Made by a program: the position numbers and the translations under genes | Notes under the pieces: model-generated | The model's input: only the letters and a program-made list of their open reading frames with translations | Databases searched by the model: none | What the model was told of the DNA's origin: nothing | Part shown: in pieces, positions 27,250 to 36,427 of the stretch | Layout: each line of letters begins with the position of its first letter | How positions within the stretch are numbered: position 1 is the first letter of the stretch | Assembly: GCF_029223865.1 (NCBI RefSeq) | Contig: NZ_CP119520.1 | Span: 2,976,001-3,040,000, forward strand | DNA from: Telluria mixta | Lineage (GTDB): Bacteria > Pseudomonadota > Gammaproteobacteria > Burkholderiales > Burkholderiaceae_D | Length of the DNA stretch: 64,000 bases | Reading direction: 5' to 3'

Positions 27250-28371
27250 TCAGCCCTGATGTAAGCCCGCGGGCTGTCTTTGATCTCCCTCGGACGGGCT
27301 CGCGCGGCGCAGCCGGCGCCGGATCGCGCGCAGGGCCGGGGCTTCGACGAAGTGCCAGCTGAGCACGGCCAGCACGCCCGTCACGACGAGACCCAGCGCC
27401 AGCAGGCGCCAGTGGCCGAGGGGCGCGAACGCCGTCCGCAGCGCCAGGAGCACCGGCCAGTGGTAGATGTAGATGCCGTACGAGTAATCGTGGCGCTGCA
27501 GGTGGCGGGCGAACGGTAGCCGCGCCGTGCCGACGGTGAGCGCGAGCGTGCCCGCCACGAGGAAGATGCCGAACCATGTGAGCGGATTCGGGGTGAGGGC
27601 CTGCGAGCGGGTCCAGTCCAGCGCCACGAGCGCGAGCGCGCACGCGACGTGGCGCCAGCCGATGCGCAGGTCGCGTCCCAGCGTATGGATCAGCATGCCG
27701 GTCAGGAACAGCGACCACAGCCGCACTTCCCAGATATAGCCGGACAGCACGTCCGGAAACAGGTTCGCCGCCGCCAGCAGGAACAGCGCGGCGCCGCGCA
27801 TCCACGTGCGCAGCGGCAGCGCGGCGGACAGGCCCACGAGCGCGACGACCACGTACATGCGGCCTTCCCAGTACAGCGTCCACAGGGGACCGTTCAGCGT
27901 TTCGCCGCTGAACACCCCGGGCAGTTTCAGTTCTTCCGGCGGGATGATGTAGCGCAGCCAGTGCAGCACGGTATTGCCGAAGATGTAGCGCCACGGCGCC
28001 GGGTCCAGCAGGCCGCGCCAGCCCGTGCCTGAAAACAGACACACGGCGAGCACCGTCATCACGAGCAGGCACACGAACAGGCCGGGCACGATGCGCGCCA
28101 CGCGGCGCAGCACGTAGCGGCCGAGGTGCGGATCGCGTTCCCAGCTCTGGCTGATGAAGATGCCGCTGATCAGGAAAAAGACGCCGACGGCCAGCGCGCC
28201 GAGGTCCGTGTGCGGCGCGAGCAGGGGGCTGACGGGGTCGGACGCGCCGGGGCGCGCCGAATTCATCGGGAAGGCATGGAACACGACGACGAGCGTCGCG
28301 CAGACGAGCCGGACGAGATTGAAACCGTTGTCGTGCGAGGCGGTGGCCTGGTCGAGGGTGCGTGGATTCAT
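27250..28371 (-). CDS. Acyltransferase 3 family membrane protein
   Basis: The protein has 373 residues with about ten helices. The opening FNLVRLVCATLVVVFHAF gives the catalytic-type histidine of OafA/YrhL-like acyltransferases. ISGIFISQSW and RRVARIVPGLF are further family motifs, and SYGIYIYHWPV lies near the C-terminus. Such enzymes O-acylate surface sugars from the membrane. It starts one base after the stop of the CRP-like gene, so it is the last gene of the cyclase-barrel-CRP operon, and it also borders the Wzm/Wzt glycan operon. An attractive but unproven role is acylation of the surface glycan or its anchor. Confidence 0.88.
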   Translation of the reverse strand: MNPRTLDQATASHDNGFNLVRLVCATLVVVFHAFPMNSARPGASDPVSPLLAPHTDLGALAVGVFFLISGIFISQSWERDPHLGRYVLRRVARIVPGLFVCLLVMTVLAVCLFSGTGWRGLLDPAPWRYIFGNTVLHWLRYIIPPEELKLPGVFSGETLNGPLWTLYWEGRMYVVVALVGLSAALPLRTWMRGAALFLLAAANLFPDVLSGYIWEVRLWSLFLTGMLIHTLGRDLRIGWRHVACALALVALDWTRSQALTPNPLTWFGIFLVAGTLALTVGTARLPFARHLQRHDYSYGIYIYHWPVLLALRTAFAPLGHWRLLALGLVVTGVLAVLSWHFVEAPALRAIRRRLRRASPSEGDQRQPAGLHQG

Positions 28372-28372
28372 C

Positions 28373-29110
28373 CTAGGCGCCCTGCACGAGTTTCTGCAGG
28401 GCGGCGGGATCCAGGATGACGAGGCGGTTCGATTCCTTCTGCACGATGCCCTGCTGGACGAGGCTCAGCAGGGCGCGGGTGACCGTCTCGCGGCTCGTGT
28501 TGATCATGTTCGCGACGTCCTGGTGCGTGGGCAGGTTGTCGATCACGGCCTTGCCGTTACCGTCCGGCTTTTGCAGCAGCGACAGGTACGTGTAGATGCG
28601 GCGCGCCGTGTTGTTGATGCTGAGGACCGCGCGGAATTCCGAGTCGCGCTGGATCTTTTGCGCGAGGTGGCGAAGCATCAGGTTGGCCACGCTGGGCGAG
28701 TGCGAGAACAAATGCAGCGCGGTGGCGGCGGGCAGGAAGGCCACCAGCACGTCGCTCGTCGCCACCACCGAGGCCGAGCGGGTCGAGTCGTTGATCAGGG
28801 CGATTTCGCCGAAGAAGTCGCCCGGGGCGAGCATGCGCAGGCCGATCGCGCGGCCGTCTTCCGTGATGTCGACCACCTGCAGTTGGCCGGACAGCAGGAA
28901 CAGCAGGGCGTCGCCGCTGCCGCCCTTGTGCAGCACCACTTCGCGCTTGTCGTAGTGGCGGATGCGGATCTCGGCGTTCACGCGGCGCATCTCGTCTTCG
29001 CTCAGGCCGGCCAGCAGCGGGATCTTGCGCAGGTTGATCTGGATCTGGCTCGCCTCGACGGCCGCGCCGGAAGCGTAGGGAGTTGCCAGGGTCTTGCTCG
29101 CGGACGTCAT
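28373..29110 (-). CDS. CRP/FNR-family transcription regulator
   Basis: A protein of 245 residues: a cyclic-nucleotide-binding domain (about 30-150), a dimer helix and a C-terminal helix-turn-helix (about 190-235). The cAMP pocket keeps Gly101-Glu102 (FFGEIAL) and Arg111-Ser112 (TRSASV), the counterparts of the CRP residues that hold the cyclic phosphate. The residue aligned with CRP Thr127 appears to be Asp, so ligand preference could differ. The recognition helix TSRETVTR has Arg207, Glu208 and Arg212 as in CRP, which predicts binding to TGTGA-N6-TCACA. There are no FNR-type N-terminal cysteines. It lies 28 bp after the barrel gene in the cyclase operon. Confidence 0.92.
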   Translation of the reverse strand: MTSASKTLATPYASGAAVEASQIQINLRKIPLLAGLSEDEMRRVNAEIRIRHYDKREVVLHKGGSGDALLFLLSGQLQVVDITEDGRAIGLRMLAPGDFFGEIALINDSTRSASVVATSDVLVAFLPAATALHLFSHSPSVANLMLRHLAQKIQRDSEFRAVLSINNTARRIYTYLSLLQKPDGNGKAVIDNLPTHQDVANMINTSRETVTRALLSLVQQGIVQKESNRLVILDPAALQKLVQGA

Positions 29111-29138
29111 CGATGATCCTGTTAGGTGCGCGGCGCGC

Positions 29139-30413
29139 TCACGGGAGCTGCCACTGCAAGCTCAGCTGCAAAATCCGGTTATTGTACTGAAAGATCGATA
29201 TGTTCTCGTTGTTTCGGACGGCGCGCGCTTCCAGGTGTAGCGTTTGTCCCTTGCCTAACTGATAAGACAGGTCGGCCCGCACCATCTGCGTACGCTGGGC
29301 ACGTACGGCGTCGATCAGCAGTTCGGGCGCATAGGGCAGGGCGCTGTTCCAGGTCTGGCGTGTATAGCCGAGTTCGCCCGTGACGTTCTCGGACAGCGTG
29401 CGCTTGAGCATCAGGCTGGCGAAGTTGCCGTGGCGGTTGCCGCCGGGACGCTGGTCGCGCGCCTGGTCGGTCATCAGGCCGGCGGTGGCGCTGGCCACCA
29501 GCGGGCCCTCCCGCCAGGTCAGCAGGGCGCGTCCCTCCAGCATCAGGGAATTGAAGTTGGTCAGCGTCAGGTAATCGCTGTAGGTGGCGCCGGCGATCAG
29601 GTTGAGTTGCGCGCCGGCCGGCAGCGGCAGGCCCGGATTCACCCGCGCCTGCACCTGGCCCTGGCGCTGGTACATGTGGCCCCCCAGGCTCACCGCGCCC
29701 AGCGCGCCGCTGGCGTGCACGGTCCAGCGCCCGACGCGCCACGGCGACTCGACCCCGGCATACACGGCGGCGCTGTCGTACTGGCGCAGGGCGTCGTTGC
29801 GCCGCACCTGGTATTGCAGGTAGCCGATGCTGCCGTTGGGCGTCAGTTCGCGCAGGTGGTCCACGCCGATCACGCTGTACTGGTCGGCGTGCGGCTGGAA
29901 TTCCGGCAGCAGGGGCAGTTCGATCGGCCCGCCCCGGTCGACGATCAGCGACGATACGCTGGTGCCCTGGTTGACGTTGCGGTCGAAGCCCCGCCCGAGG
30001 GTCACGACGGTTGACCTGGACGGCACCCACTGCTTGCAGCCGGCTTCGCGCGTTTCCGCGATCAGGGTCAGCAGGTCGCGCGTCGGGCTGAAGCGGGTTT
30101 CGATGATCGCGAACAGGCGCTCGGCTTCGTCGGCGTTGCCCAGGCTGCACTGGGTCAGGGCCAGTTCGAGGAAGGCGCCGGCGTGCAGCGGCGCCTGTTC
30201 GACGAGGCGGCGCAAGGTGGCCGACGCATCGCTGCGACGCCCTTCGGACAGGGCCTCGAGGGCCTCGCGGTACAGTGCCTGTTCGGGGTTCTCGGCGGCG
30301 GCGTCGCCGCTGTCGGCCAGGTTTTCGACGTTCTCGGCCGCCAGCGCCGGCGCACACGCCAGCGCGCACGCCAGCATGGCCGCCAGCCAGGTGTCCTTGC
30401 GTAGAAATGTCAT
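29139..30413 (-). CDS. TPR plus outer-membrane beta-barrel protein
   Basis: The protein has 424 residues with a signal peptide ending in ALAA. Residues 40-125 contain TPR-like helices (EALEALSEGRRSDASATLRRL, ELALTQCSLGNADEAERLF). From about 135 to the end the sequence alternates in beta-barrel style and finishes QLSLQWQLP. The layout is that of DUF560/surface-lipoprotein-assembly-modifier-like proteins, which sit in the outer membrane with the TPR part in the periplasm. The barrel could be a channel or sensor. Its ATG overlaps the cyclase stop by four bases, so the two are translationally coupled. The function here is unknown. Confidence 0.8.
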   Translation of the reverse strand: MTFLRKDTWLAAMLACALACAPALAAENVENLADSGDAAAENPEQALYREALEALSEGRRSDASATLRRLVEQAPLHAGAFLELALTQCSLGNADEAERLFAIIETRFSPTRDLLTLIAETREAGCKQWVPSRSTVVTLGRGFDRNVNQGTSVSSLIVDRGGPIELPLLPEFQPHADQYSVIGVDHLRELTPNGSIGYLQYQVRRNDALRQYDSAAVYAGVESPWRVGRWTVHASGALGAVSLGGHMYQRQGQVQARVNPGLPLPAGAQLNLIAGATYSDYLTLTNFNSLMLEGRALLTWREGPLVASATAGLMTDQARDQRPGGNRHGNFASLMLKRTLSENVTGELGYTRQTWNSALPYAPELLIDAVRAQRTQMVRADLSYQLGKGQTLHLEARAVRNNENISIFQYNNRILQLSLQWQLP

Positions 30414-32326
30414 GCCGCCGGCCCCGTCGTGAGGGAGGCTGCCGTGTTCTCGGTACTGCCCGGTTGATGCATGCTGTCTTGCAAAGTGAAAACGTTAATC
30501 AGGTGTTCCTTGCCGCGCAGGCGGCGCTCGCCCAGCGGCAGGAAACGATGTCGTTGCGCCCGTGCCACCGTGCCCGGGCCGATGATGACGTCGTGGGGGT
30601 AGTCGCGCGCCGCCTGCTCCAGGCGCGAGGCGGTGTTTACGCTGTCGCCCACGGCAGTATAAATGCTGCGGAAGCTGGTGCCGAAATCGCCGGCCATGGC
30701 CGGGCCGCTTTCGATGCCGATGCGCACCCGCAGCGGCGGGTGGCCCAGGCGTTCGCGCGCCGCGCTGAATGCGCGCACCCGCGCGACGATCGCGCGCGCG
30801 GCGTCCAGCGCCAGGTCGGCGTGCTCGTCGAGCGGCAGCGGCGCGCCCCAGAACGCCACCAGGCCGTCGCCGGTGTACTTGTCGAGCGTGCCCTGGCGTT
30901 CGATCACGGGACCGGTCAGGCAGTCCAGGAAATCGCGCGTGAGCCGCGCCGCGTCCTCGACCGGCAGCGACTCGACCTGGGCGGTATAGCCTTCCATGTC
31001 GGCGATCAGCGTGGTCACGTCGAGCTGGCGCGGCTGCAGCGGATCCTCGAGGTCGCTGCGCAGCAGTTCCGCGACCACCGCGGGGGCGACGTACTGGCGC
31101 AAGGTCAGCAGCAGGCTGCGCGACCGGCGCTGGGTCTGCTGCCACTGGTAGGGCACGGCCACCGCGAGCAGCAGCAGGTTGCTGGCCAGCGGCGCGACGG
31201 TGCTGAAATCCGGATCGTGCGGCGCCGCGAGCCAGGCCAGGCTCGTCCAGCCCAGCGAACTCGCGCCCAGCAGGCCCACGCTGGCCAGCGCCGACAGGCG
31301 CGGGAAGGCGAGCGGCACCAGCAGCGCCGTCAGCAGGGTCCAGCCCAGCGCAAGCAGGGCGCCGGGCCAGCGCGCCGGGGCGCGTCCGGCCTGCAGGTCG
31401 AGCAGGGTCGACAGCATGGCGGCCTGCACGCCCAGGCCCGGACGGCTGGCCGCCAGCGGCGTGGCCACGCGGTCGCCCATGCCCAGCGAGGACGAGCCGA
31501 CCAGCACGAGGCGGCCGTGCGCACTGGCCGGGTCGATCGCCTGGTCGAGGATGTCGGCCGCGCTGACGACGGTATAGGCATTCCAGTCCCGCTGGAAGGC
31601 GACGCGCATCGGGCCGCCGTCCGCCAGCGGCAAATTGCCGCGCCCGTTGCAGCAGTTGACGAGGGCCAGGGCCAGCGCCGGGTAGGCGCGGCCTTCGTAG
31701 CGGGTGATCAGGGGCACGCGGCGCAGCGTGCCGTCCGGATCGGGGATGAAGCCGATCGCGCCGATGTGCGGCGCCTGGGCCAAGGCCGGATAGTTGGCGA
31801 TATAGCCCGTGGCCTCGACGCCGCCGGCATAGCCCGTGACCGCGCCGCCCAGGTGGCCGTCGAGCACGGGTTCCGGCCGCAGCCGCGCCAGGTCGAAGTC
31901 GAACGCCTGGGCCGGCACCACCGGGCCGTGGCGCGCGAGCAGGGCCAGGCGGGTATCGCCCGGACCGCCATCGGCCTTGGGCAACAGGATGTCGAGCGCG
32001 ACTCCGCGCGCTTCATAACGGCCGAGCAGAATTTCGACCAGGTCGGCCAGGCGTTCGCGCGGCCACGGCCAGGGGCCGATACGGGTCAGGCTGGCCTCGT
32101 CGATATCCACCACCAGGACGCGCGGTTCCGGCGCATTGCTGACCTGCAGGCGCAGGAACGCATCGCGCATCCATTCGTTGGCGATGAAGGCCAGGCGCGG
32201 CGCGGGCGCCCACTGCATCCAGGCGGTCAGCAGCACGGCCGCGATGGCGATCAGCCAGCGGATCGGCAGGCCCGCGCGCCTGATTGGCGATGGCGCGGCA
32301 GCGGATTGTGGAAGGAATTCTGCCAC
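30410..32326 (-). CDS. CHASE2-domain class III adenylate cyclase
   Basis: The protein has 638 residues: a signal-anchor helix (about 22-40), a periplasmic CHASE2 domain (about 45-310, with VVDIDEASL, GRLVLVGSSS), three helices (about 322-395) and a class III cyclase domain (about 430-620). The catalytic set is complete: metal-binding Asp443 and Asp487 (DMEG, TGDG), Lys483 (LDKYTGDG), Asp561, and Asn564/Arg568 (GDSVNTASRLE). The Lys/Asp pair is the adenine-selecting form, so cAMP rather than cGMP is expected. It is the first gene of the operon with the barrel and CRP-like genes and is divergent from the FecR gene. The 193 bp between them holds a CRP-type site. Confidence 0.93.
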   Translation of the reverse strand: MAEFLPQSAAAPSPIRRAGLPIRWLIAIAAVLLTAWMQWAPAPRLAFIANEWMRDAFLRLQVSNAPEPRVLVVDIDEASLTRIGPWPWPRERLADLVEILLGRYEARGVALDILLPKADGGPGDTRLALLARHGPVVPAQAFDFDLARLRPEPVLDGHLGGAVTGYAGGVEATGYIANYPALAQAPHIGAIGFIPDPDGTLRRVPLITRYEGRAYPALALALVNCCNGRGNLPLADGGPMRVAFQRDWNAYTVVSAADILDQAIDPASAHGRLVLVGSSSLGMGDRVATPLAASRPGLGVQAAMLSTLLDLQAGRAPARWPGALLALGWTLLTALLVPLAFPRLSALASVGLLGASSLGWTSLAWLAAPHDPDFSTVAPLASNLLLLAVAVPYQWQQTQRRSRSLLLTLRQYVAPAVVAELLRSDLEDPLQPRQLDVTTLIADMEGYTAQVESLPVEDAARLTRDFLDCLTGPVIERQGTLDKYTGDGLVAFWGAPLPLDEHADLALDAARAIVARVRAFSAARERLGHPPLRVRIGIESGPAMAGDFGTSFRSIYTAVGDSVNTASRLEQAARDYPHDVIIGPGTVARAQRHRFLPLGERRLRGKEHLINVFTLQDSMHQPGSTENTAASLTTGPAA

Positions 32327-32452
32327 GCGGGAAAGAAGGATGGAAAAATTGCAAGCAAAGAAACATTATAGCGTCGCGCTGTTGCTAGTGCGCACTGTTC
32401 ATAATTTTAGAGACAAATTAGCGACAGGCGAGCCCTGGCGTTTGCATATAAT

Positions 32453-32468
32453 TGTGACCGTCGTCACT
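32453..32468. promoter_or_regulatory. CRP-type operator upstream of FecR gene
   Basis: TGTGA-N6-TCACT has one mismatch to the symmetric consensus TGTGA-N6-TCACA. Its centre (32460.5) is about 42 bases upstream of a start site predicted from a poor -10 (TAAGCT, 32491-32496), close to the class II CRP position. It lies in the divergent region and could also affect the cyclase operon. Confidence 0.6.
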
Positions 32469-32519
32469 TTCTACCGTCCTGCCCGCACGTTAAGCTCGGG
32501 GCAGGAGAGGAACCCATTT

Positions 32520-33881
32520 ATGCCGCGCTATCTGCTTGCCACCACCCTGTTCGCCGGCGCCTGTATCGTTCAGGCGGCCCAGGCCGCCGACGCCGGGCGC
32601 ATCATCTTTGTTGCCGGCAAGGCGAGTGTCGGCGACCAGCCGGCCGTCGAGGGCGGCAGCGTGCGCGAAGGCGAGCTGCTGTCCACTGGCAGCGACGGCT
32701 ATATCTATGTGAAGACGGTCGACAACGGCCTGTTCATCCTGCGTCCCGCAACCCGCGCGCGGATTACCGCCTACCACGTCGACACGGCCAACCCGGCGAA
32801 TACCCGGGTCAAGTTCGAGCTGCTGAGCGGCGTGGCACGCAGCAAGTCGGGCGAGGCGGTCAAGCAGGCGCGCCAGAACTTTCGTTTCAACACCCCGGTG
32901 GCGGCCATCGGCGTGCGCGGCACCGACTTCACCGTGTTCACCGACGACCACACGTCGCGCGTGGCGGTGCTGACCGGCGGCGTGGTGGTGAGCGGCTTTG
33001 CCGGCGCCTGCCGGCCGGAAGGCGGCGGGCCCTGCGAGGGCACCATGAGCCGCGAGCTGTCGGCGGCCCAGCGCGGCCAGCTGCTGCAGGTGACGCGCGG
33101 CCAGGTGGCACCGCAGCTGCTCAGCGGCAGCGCGCTGTCTCCCGACCTGGTGTCGCCGCCGCGCACCGACGAGCCGGTTGCCAAGACCGATGCCACGTCG
33201 GGTGTGACGACCAATGGCGGCACCCCGAATCTCGAGGTCAAGAAAGTGGTGGCCCTGACGGCCGTCAACGAACAGCCGAAGCCGCCCGTATTGCCGGCGC
33301 CGGAAACGCCGGTGCCGCCGCCGGCCGTCGATCCGGTGCCGCCGCCGGATCCGTCCAGGCCGGAAAGCCGCATCGTGTGGGGACGCTGGGTGCAATTCGA
33401 CGCGTATTACGCCAAGCTGAATTTGCCGACGGAAATGCAAAATGCCGAGTTACTGGCGACGAATGGCGATTACGCGCTGCTCCGTACGCCCGGCCGCCAA
33501 TTCGTTACACCGAATAATGGCAGCATGGGTTTCGCGCTGCGTGATTCCGATGCGGTGATTTATACGGATTACGGCTATGGTTCGCGCACGATCGCGCCGG
33601 CAACCGTGTCGAATGGCTCGCTGAACGTAGATTTCGGTAGCCGGACCTTCGCCACCAATTTCACCGTCCTGTCGAAGGACGAATCATTCCCGTTCCAGGC
33701 GACGGGTGCGGTGGGCAGCGATGGCCGCCTGTTCGGCGACGAAGCCAAGGGACGGCCGGGTTATCTCAACGTACAGGGGTTGCTGAGTAACGACAAGGGT
33801 GGCAGTGCCGCATATATCTTCGATGGTCGCATTGACGCCTTGCGTACGGTGAATGGCGCGACGTATTGGATGCGCAGGTAA
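32520..33881 (+). CDS. Periplasmic FecR-domain protein
   Basis: The protein has 453 residues with a signal peptide ending in AAQA. The FecR domain (about 30-160) includes GRIIFVAGKASVG, RFNTPVAAIGVRGTDFTV and VAVLTGGVVVSG. A proline-rich linker (about 255-285, PPVLPAPETPVPPP) leads to a beta-rich C-terminal domain. Unlike FecR itself, it has no cytoplasmic anti-sigma part and no sigma-factor gene nearby, so it is a fully exported FecR-like protein. Stand-alone FecR proteins beside CHASE2 cyclases are a recurrent pairing in my recollection. The start has AGGAGAGG upstream; the frame is open much further upstream, but only this start gives a signal peptide. Confidence 0.87.
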   Translation: MPRYLLATTLFAGACIVQAAQAADAGRIIFVAGKASVGDQPAVEGGSVREGELLSTGSDGYIYVKTVDNGLFILRPATRARITAYHVDTANPANTRVKFELLSGVARSKSGEAVKQARQNFRFNTPVAAIGVRGTDFTVFTDDHTSRVAVLTGGVVVSGFAGACRPEGGGPCEGTMSRELSAAQRGQLLQVTRGQVAPQLLSGSALSPDLVSPPRTDEPVAKTDATSGVTTNGGTPNLEVKKVVALTAVNEQPKPPVLPAPETPVPPPAVDPVPPPDPSRPESRIVWGRWVQFDAYYAKLNLPTEMQNAELLATNGDYALLRTPGRQFVTPNNGSMGFALRDSDAVIYTDYGYGSRTIAPATVSNGSLNVDFGSRTFATNFTVLSKDESFPFQATGAVGSDGRLFGDEAKGRPGYLNVQGLLSNDKGGSAAYIFDGRIDALRTVNGATYWMRR

Positions 33882-33900
33882 ATCGTATTATCCCCGTATA

Positions 33901-33927
33901 AAACCCCGGTATTGCCGGGGTTTTTTT
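33901..33927 (+). terminator. Rho-independent terminator after FecR gene
   Basis: A 9-bp perfect stem (AAACCCCGG paired with CCGGGGTTT) with a 5-base loop is followed by a run of T, 20 bases after the FecR stop codon. With it, the FecR transcript should end before the S-layer-like gene. Confidence 0.9.
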
Positions 33928-34193
33928 ATATGCATGAGAAACGCCGGTCCAATGCCGGTTTTTTGTGCAGTCGTGAATATTGTTGAGATAATTGGAGAGA
34001 ATTGACGGGTAATGTCAACTGAAGTGTCAAAAATTTGTATGAATTTTGAACGAGTTTTTTATTTTTGTGATGGCTGTCACATCGCCATGCTTGTGCGATC
34101 TGTCATGATTCGGCCCGTTGGACAGCAAAGGCATTCCCGAGGCTGCACAATCTAGAGACATTCATCGATCGATCGATCTACTTGGAGCATTAA
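33928..34193 (+). promoter_or_regulatory. Promoter region of S-layer-like gene with CRP site
   Basis: With the terminator to its left, this is a 312-base gap without a gene. A perfect CRP consensus TGTGA-N6-TCACA lies at 34066-34081. A CATGAT -10 hexamer lies at 34104-34109, predicting a start near 34116, which puts the CRP centre about 42 bases upstream, the class II arrangement. The stretch before the operator (33960-34065) is strikingly AT-rich, and a GATC tetranucleotide repeat lies near 34165-34178. The gene itself has a good GGAG ribosome binding site. Confidence 0.7.
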
Positions 34194-36194
34194 ATGGCAA
34201 CGACCTACTACGAAAACATCCAGAAGCTGTACGTGGCATACTTCAACCGTCCGGCTGACACCGCTGGCCTGGCATACTGGGAAGGCGTCGTCGAAGCCGC
34301 CAAGGGCGACACCGCCGCTGTTTCGGCCGCTTTCGCTGCTGACACCGAGTACAAGGCTGCTTACAAAGACCTGTCGAACGCCGACATCGTCAACAAGGTT
34401 TACCAGAACCTGTTCGGCCGTGACGCCGAAGCCGCTGGCAAGGCTTACTGGGCCGACCTGCTGGACAAGAAGACGATCACCATCGACGCAGTCGTGACCG
34501 CTGTCGCTTCCGGCGCACAAGGCTCCGACCTGACCGCGTACAACAACAAGGTCAAGGCTGCCACCGCCTTTACCGCTGCTCTGGACACCGCTACCGAACA
34601 GAAGGGCTACAGCGGCGACGCAGCTAACGCCATCGCCAAGACCTTCATCTCGGGCGTGACGACGGATGCATCGCTGGCCGCTGCCATCGCTCCGGCAACC
34701 CTGGGCGCCACCGTCGCCAAGTCGGTTGCTGCCGGCACCGCCTTCTCGCTGGCTTCGGGCCTGGAAGCCCTGAACGTCGCTACCGTGGCTAAAGCCGATT
34801 TCCTGGCTGCTGCTGACGGTGACAACAATGCCAAGACCTCGACCACTGATGCCGCTATCGGCACCAAAGTGACCACCGCCATTACCGGCGTGGACACCCT
34901 GGTCGCTGGCGACTACACCGGCGCTACCGCTGGCGTCCGTTCGGTTCTGCTGCAATCGCAGATGTCGCTGAATGCGGCTACGCTGGCTGACGCACAAGCT
35001 GCTGTGGCTACGGCAAACGCCAACATCGCCAAGGTTGCAGGCCTGACCGATGCGATCAGCGCACTGGAAACCGCCGAGACCGCTACCAAGGATGCGCAAA
35101 CCGCCCAGATCACCAAGGAAGCTGATCTGGCTGCCAAGGTTGCTTCGTACAATGTCGTCAATCCGACCAAGACGGCTGTTGTTGCTGCCAACGGCGAAAT
35201 CACCATCAACGGCACGAAAGTTGTCACCCTGGACGCTGACGGCAAGCTGGTCCTGGCTACCGATGTCACCGAAACGACCAACCCGGGCGTGACCACGCTG
35301 CTGAACGCAAGCGTCGCTACCGAAGCTGCTCAGAAGGCGACTGCCGACGCAGTGACGGCACAAGCCAACGCACAAGCCGCGGTTGACACGCTGGATCTGA
35401 GCGCTGCAGCGCAAACCAAGCTGAAGGATGTGGCTGCCGCGATGACCATCGTTGATCTGGCTGACGGCGCAACCCCGACCTCCGCTCAGATCAAGACCGA
35501 ACTGAGCCAGCTGGATGCCATCAACAAGTCGGCCGCTGCAGTCGCAGCCCAAACCGGCGCTACGCAAGCTCAGAAGGACGCTGCCGCTGCTGCTGCTAAA
35601 GCGTACACCGACTTCAAGGGCCTGGTTGACGCATTCGTGGCTGCCGATACCGACAATCCGCTGATCGCCAAGCTGGACACTGCTAATGACGCTGTGACCG
35701 CCGCTCAGAAGAGCGTCACCGACCTGACCAAGGCAGTGACTGCTCTGGACGCCGCCAACGCAACGGCTGCTCAACTGGCTGCTGTCAACGGTCAAGTGAA
35801 AGCTGCCCAGGACGCCTTCACCACCAACAAGCTGATGCTGCCGGTCACCCTGGATGCCACCCACACCTCGGCTGTGGCAACCGCTGACGCCGACATCTTC
35901 GTCGTCGCCAAAGGTGCAAAGGATTCGACCATCACCAACTTCGGCCTGCTGGGCTCCGACTCGCTGTACATCGGTACCCAATACACGCTGAACACCGGTG
36001 ACTACACCAAAGGCGCCGGCAACAACGCAGTGCTGGAAGCTTTCCTGGTGAAGAGCGGTTCGGACACCAAGCTGGTTCTGGAAACCTCGGCCTTCGGCTC
36101 GAATGCAGCAACTCCGGAAATCGTCACCATCACCCTGACCGGTGCTGACTCGACCAAGGTGCACCTGACCAACGGCATCATCACCGTGGCCTAA
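34194..36194 (+). CDS. S-layer-like DUF4214 protein, type I secretion substrate
   Basis: The protein has 666 residues and no cysteine; it is Ala/Thr-rich (long runs such as AAAAAAKAYTD). Residues 1-135 hold a DUF4214 repeat pair (QKLYVAYFNRPADTAGLAYW and VYQNLFGRDAEAAGKAYW). A long helical or repeat-rich middle follows, then a beta-rich C-terminus with IVTITLTGADSTKVHLTNGIITVA-like hydrophobic strands. There is no signal peptide, as expected for type I export. The strongly biased codon use (GCT/GCC, CTG, AAC) suggests very high expression. A terminator follows, then the exporter operon. A surface layer or abundant adhesin is the best guess; no RTX nonapeptides are visible. Confidence 0.82.
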   Translation: MATTYYENIQKLYVAYFNRPADTAGLAYWEGVVEAAKGDTAAVSAAFAADTEYKAAYKDLSNADIVNKVYQNLFGRDAEAAGKAYWADLLDKKTITIDAVVTAVASGAQGSDLTAYNNKVKAATAFTAALDTATEQKGYSGDAANAIAKTFISGVTTDASLAAAIAPATLGATVAKSVAAGTAFSLASGLEALNVATVAKADFLAAADGDNNAKTSTTDAAIGTKVTTAITGVDTLVAGDYTGATAGVRSVLLQSQMSLNAATLADAQAAVATANANIAKVAGLTDAISALETAETATKDAQTAQITKEADLAAKVASYNVVNPTKTAVVAANGEITINGTKVVTLDADGKLVLATDVTETTNPGVTTLLNASVATEAAQKATADAVTAQANAQAAVDTLDLSAAAQTKLKDVAAAMTIVDLADGATPTSAQIKTELSQLDAINKSAAAVAAQTGATQAQKDAAAAAAKAYTDFKGLVDAFVAADTDNPLIAKLDTANDAVTAAQKSVTDLTKAVTALDAANATAAQLAAVNGQVKAAQDAFTTNKLMLPVTLDATHTSAVATADADIFVVAKGAKDSTITNFGLLGSDSLYIGTQYTLNTGDYTKGAGNNAVLEAFLVKSGSDTKLVLETSAFGSNAATPEIVTITLTGADSTKVHLTNGIITVA

Positions 36195-36234
36195 TTCAGG
36201 CTGGATCCAGCCCGGGCAACCGGGCTGTTCCCGG

Positions 36235-36266
36235 AAACCCCGCTGCCGCAAGGCAGCGGGGTTTTT
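36235..36266 (+). terminator. Rho-independent terminator after S-layer-like gene
   Basis: A 10-bp perfect G+C-rich stem (CCCCGCTGCC with GGCAGCGGGG) closes a GCAA tetraloop and is followed by five T residues. It lies 40 bases after the stop and separates the abundant substrate transcript from the exporter operon. Confidence 0.93.
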
Positions 36267-36317
36267 CATTTGGCTTACCAGGTGTCTGTGACCCGGACGC
36301 GACTCTTGTTCAAAATT

Positions 36318-36360
36318 TGTGACGCACATCACATTTTTGAATGTTTTTGATAGATAATAT
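36318..36360 (+). promoter_or_regulatory. CRP site and promoter of type I secretion operon
   Basis: A perfect TGTGA-N6-TCACA lies at 36318-36333. A GATAAT -10 (36353-36358) follows, predicting a start near 36365 and placing the CRP centre about 40 bases upstream, near the class II position. The region is AT-rich. The leader before the exporter ATG (36428) is about 63 bases and has no obvious ribosome binding site. Confidence 0.72.
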
Positions 36361-36427
36361 GCGCGGGCAAATTTCTTTAGGTTATGGCGTGCTTCGGTGA
36401 CGAAACAACGTCGATACGCAATCCGCT

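Noticed and set aside
34163..34178. GATC tetranucleotide repeat as a phase-variable tract
   Set aside because: Only about four units and outside the coding frame; too short to claim phase variation.
34152..36332. A 726-codon frame antisense to the S-layer-like gene
   Set aside because: Gly/Ser/Val-rich composition follows from the biased Ala/Thr codons on the other strand; no ribosome binding site or domain was seen.
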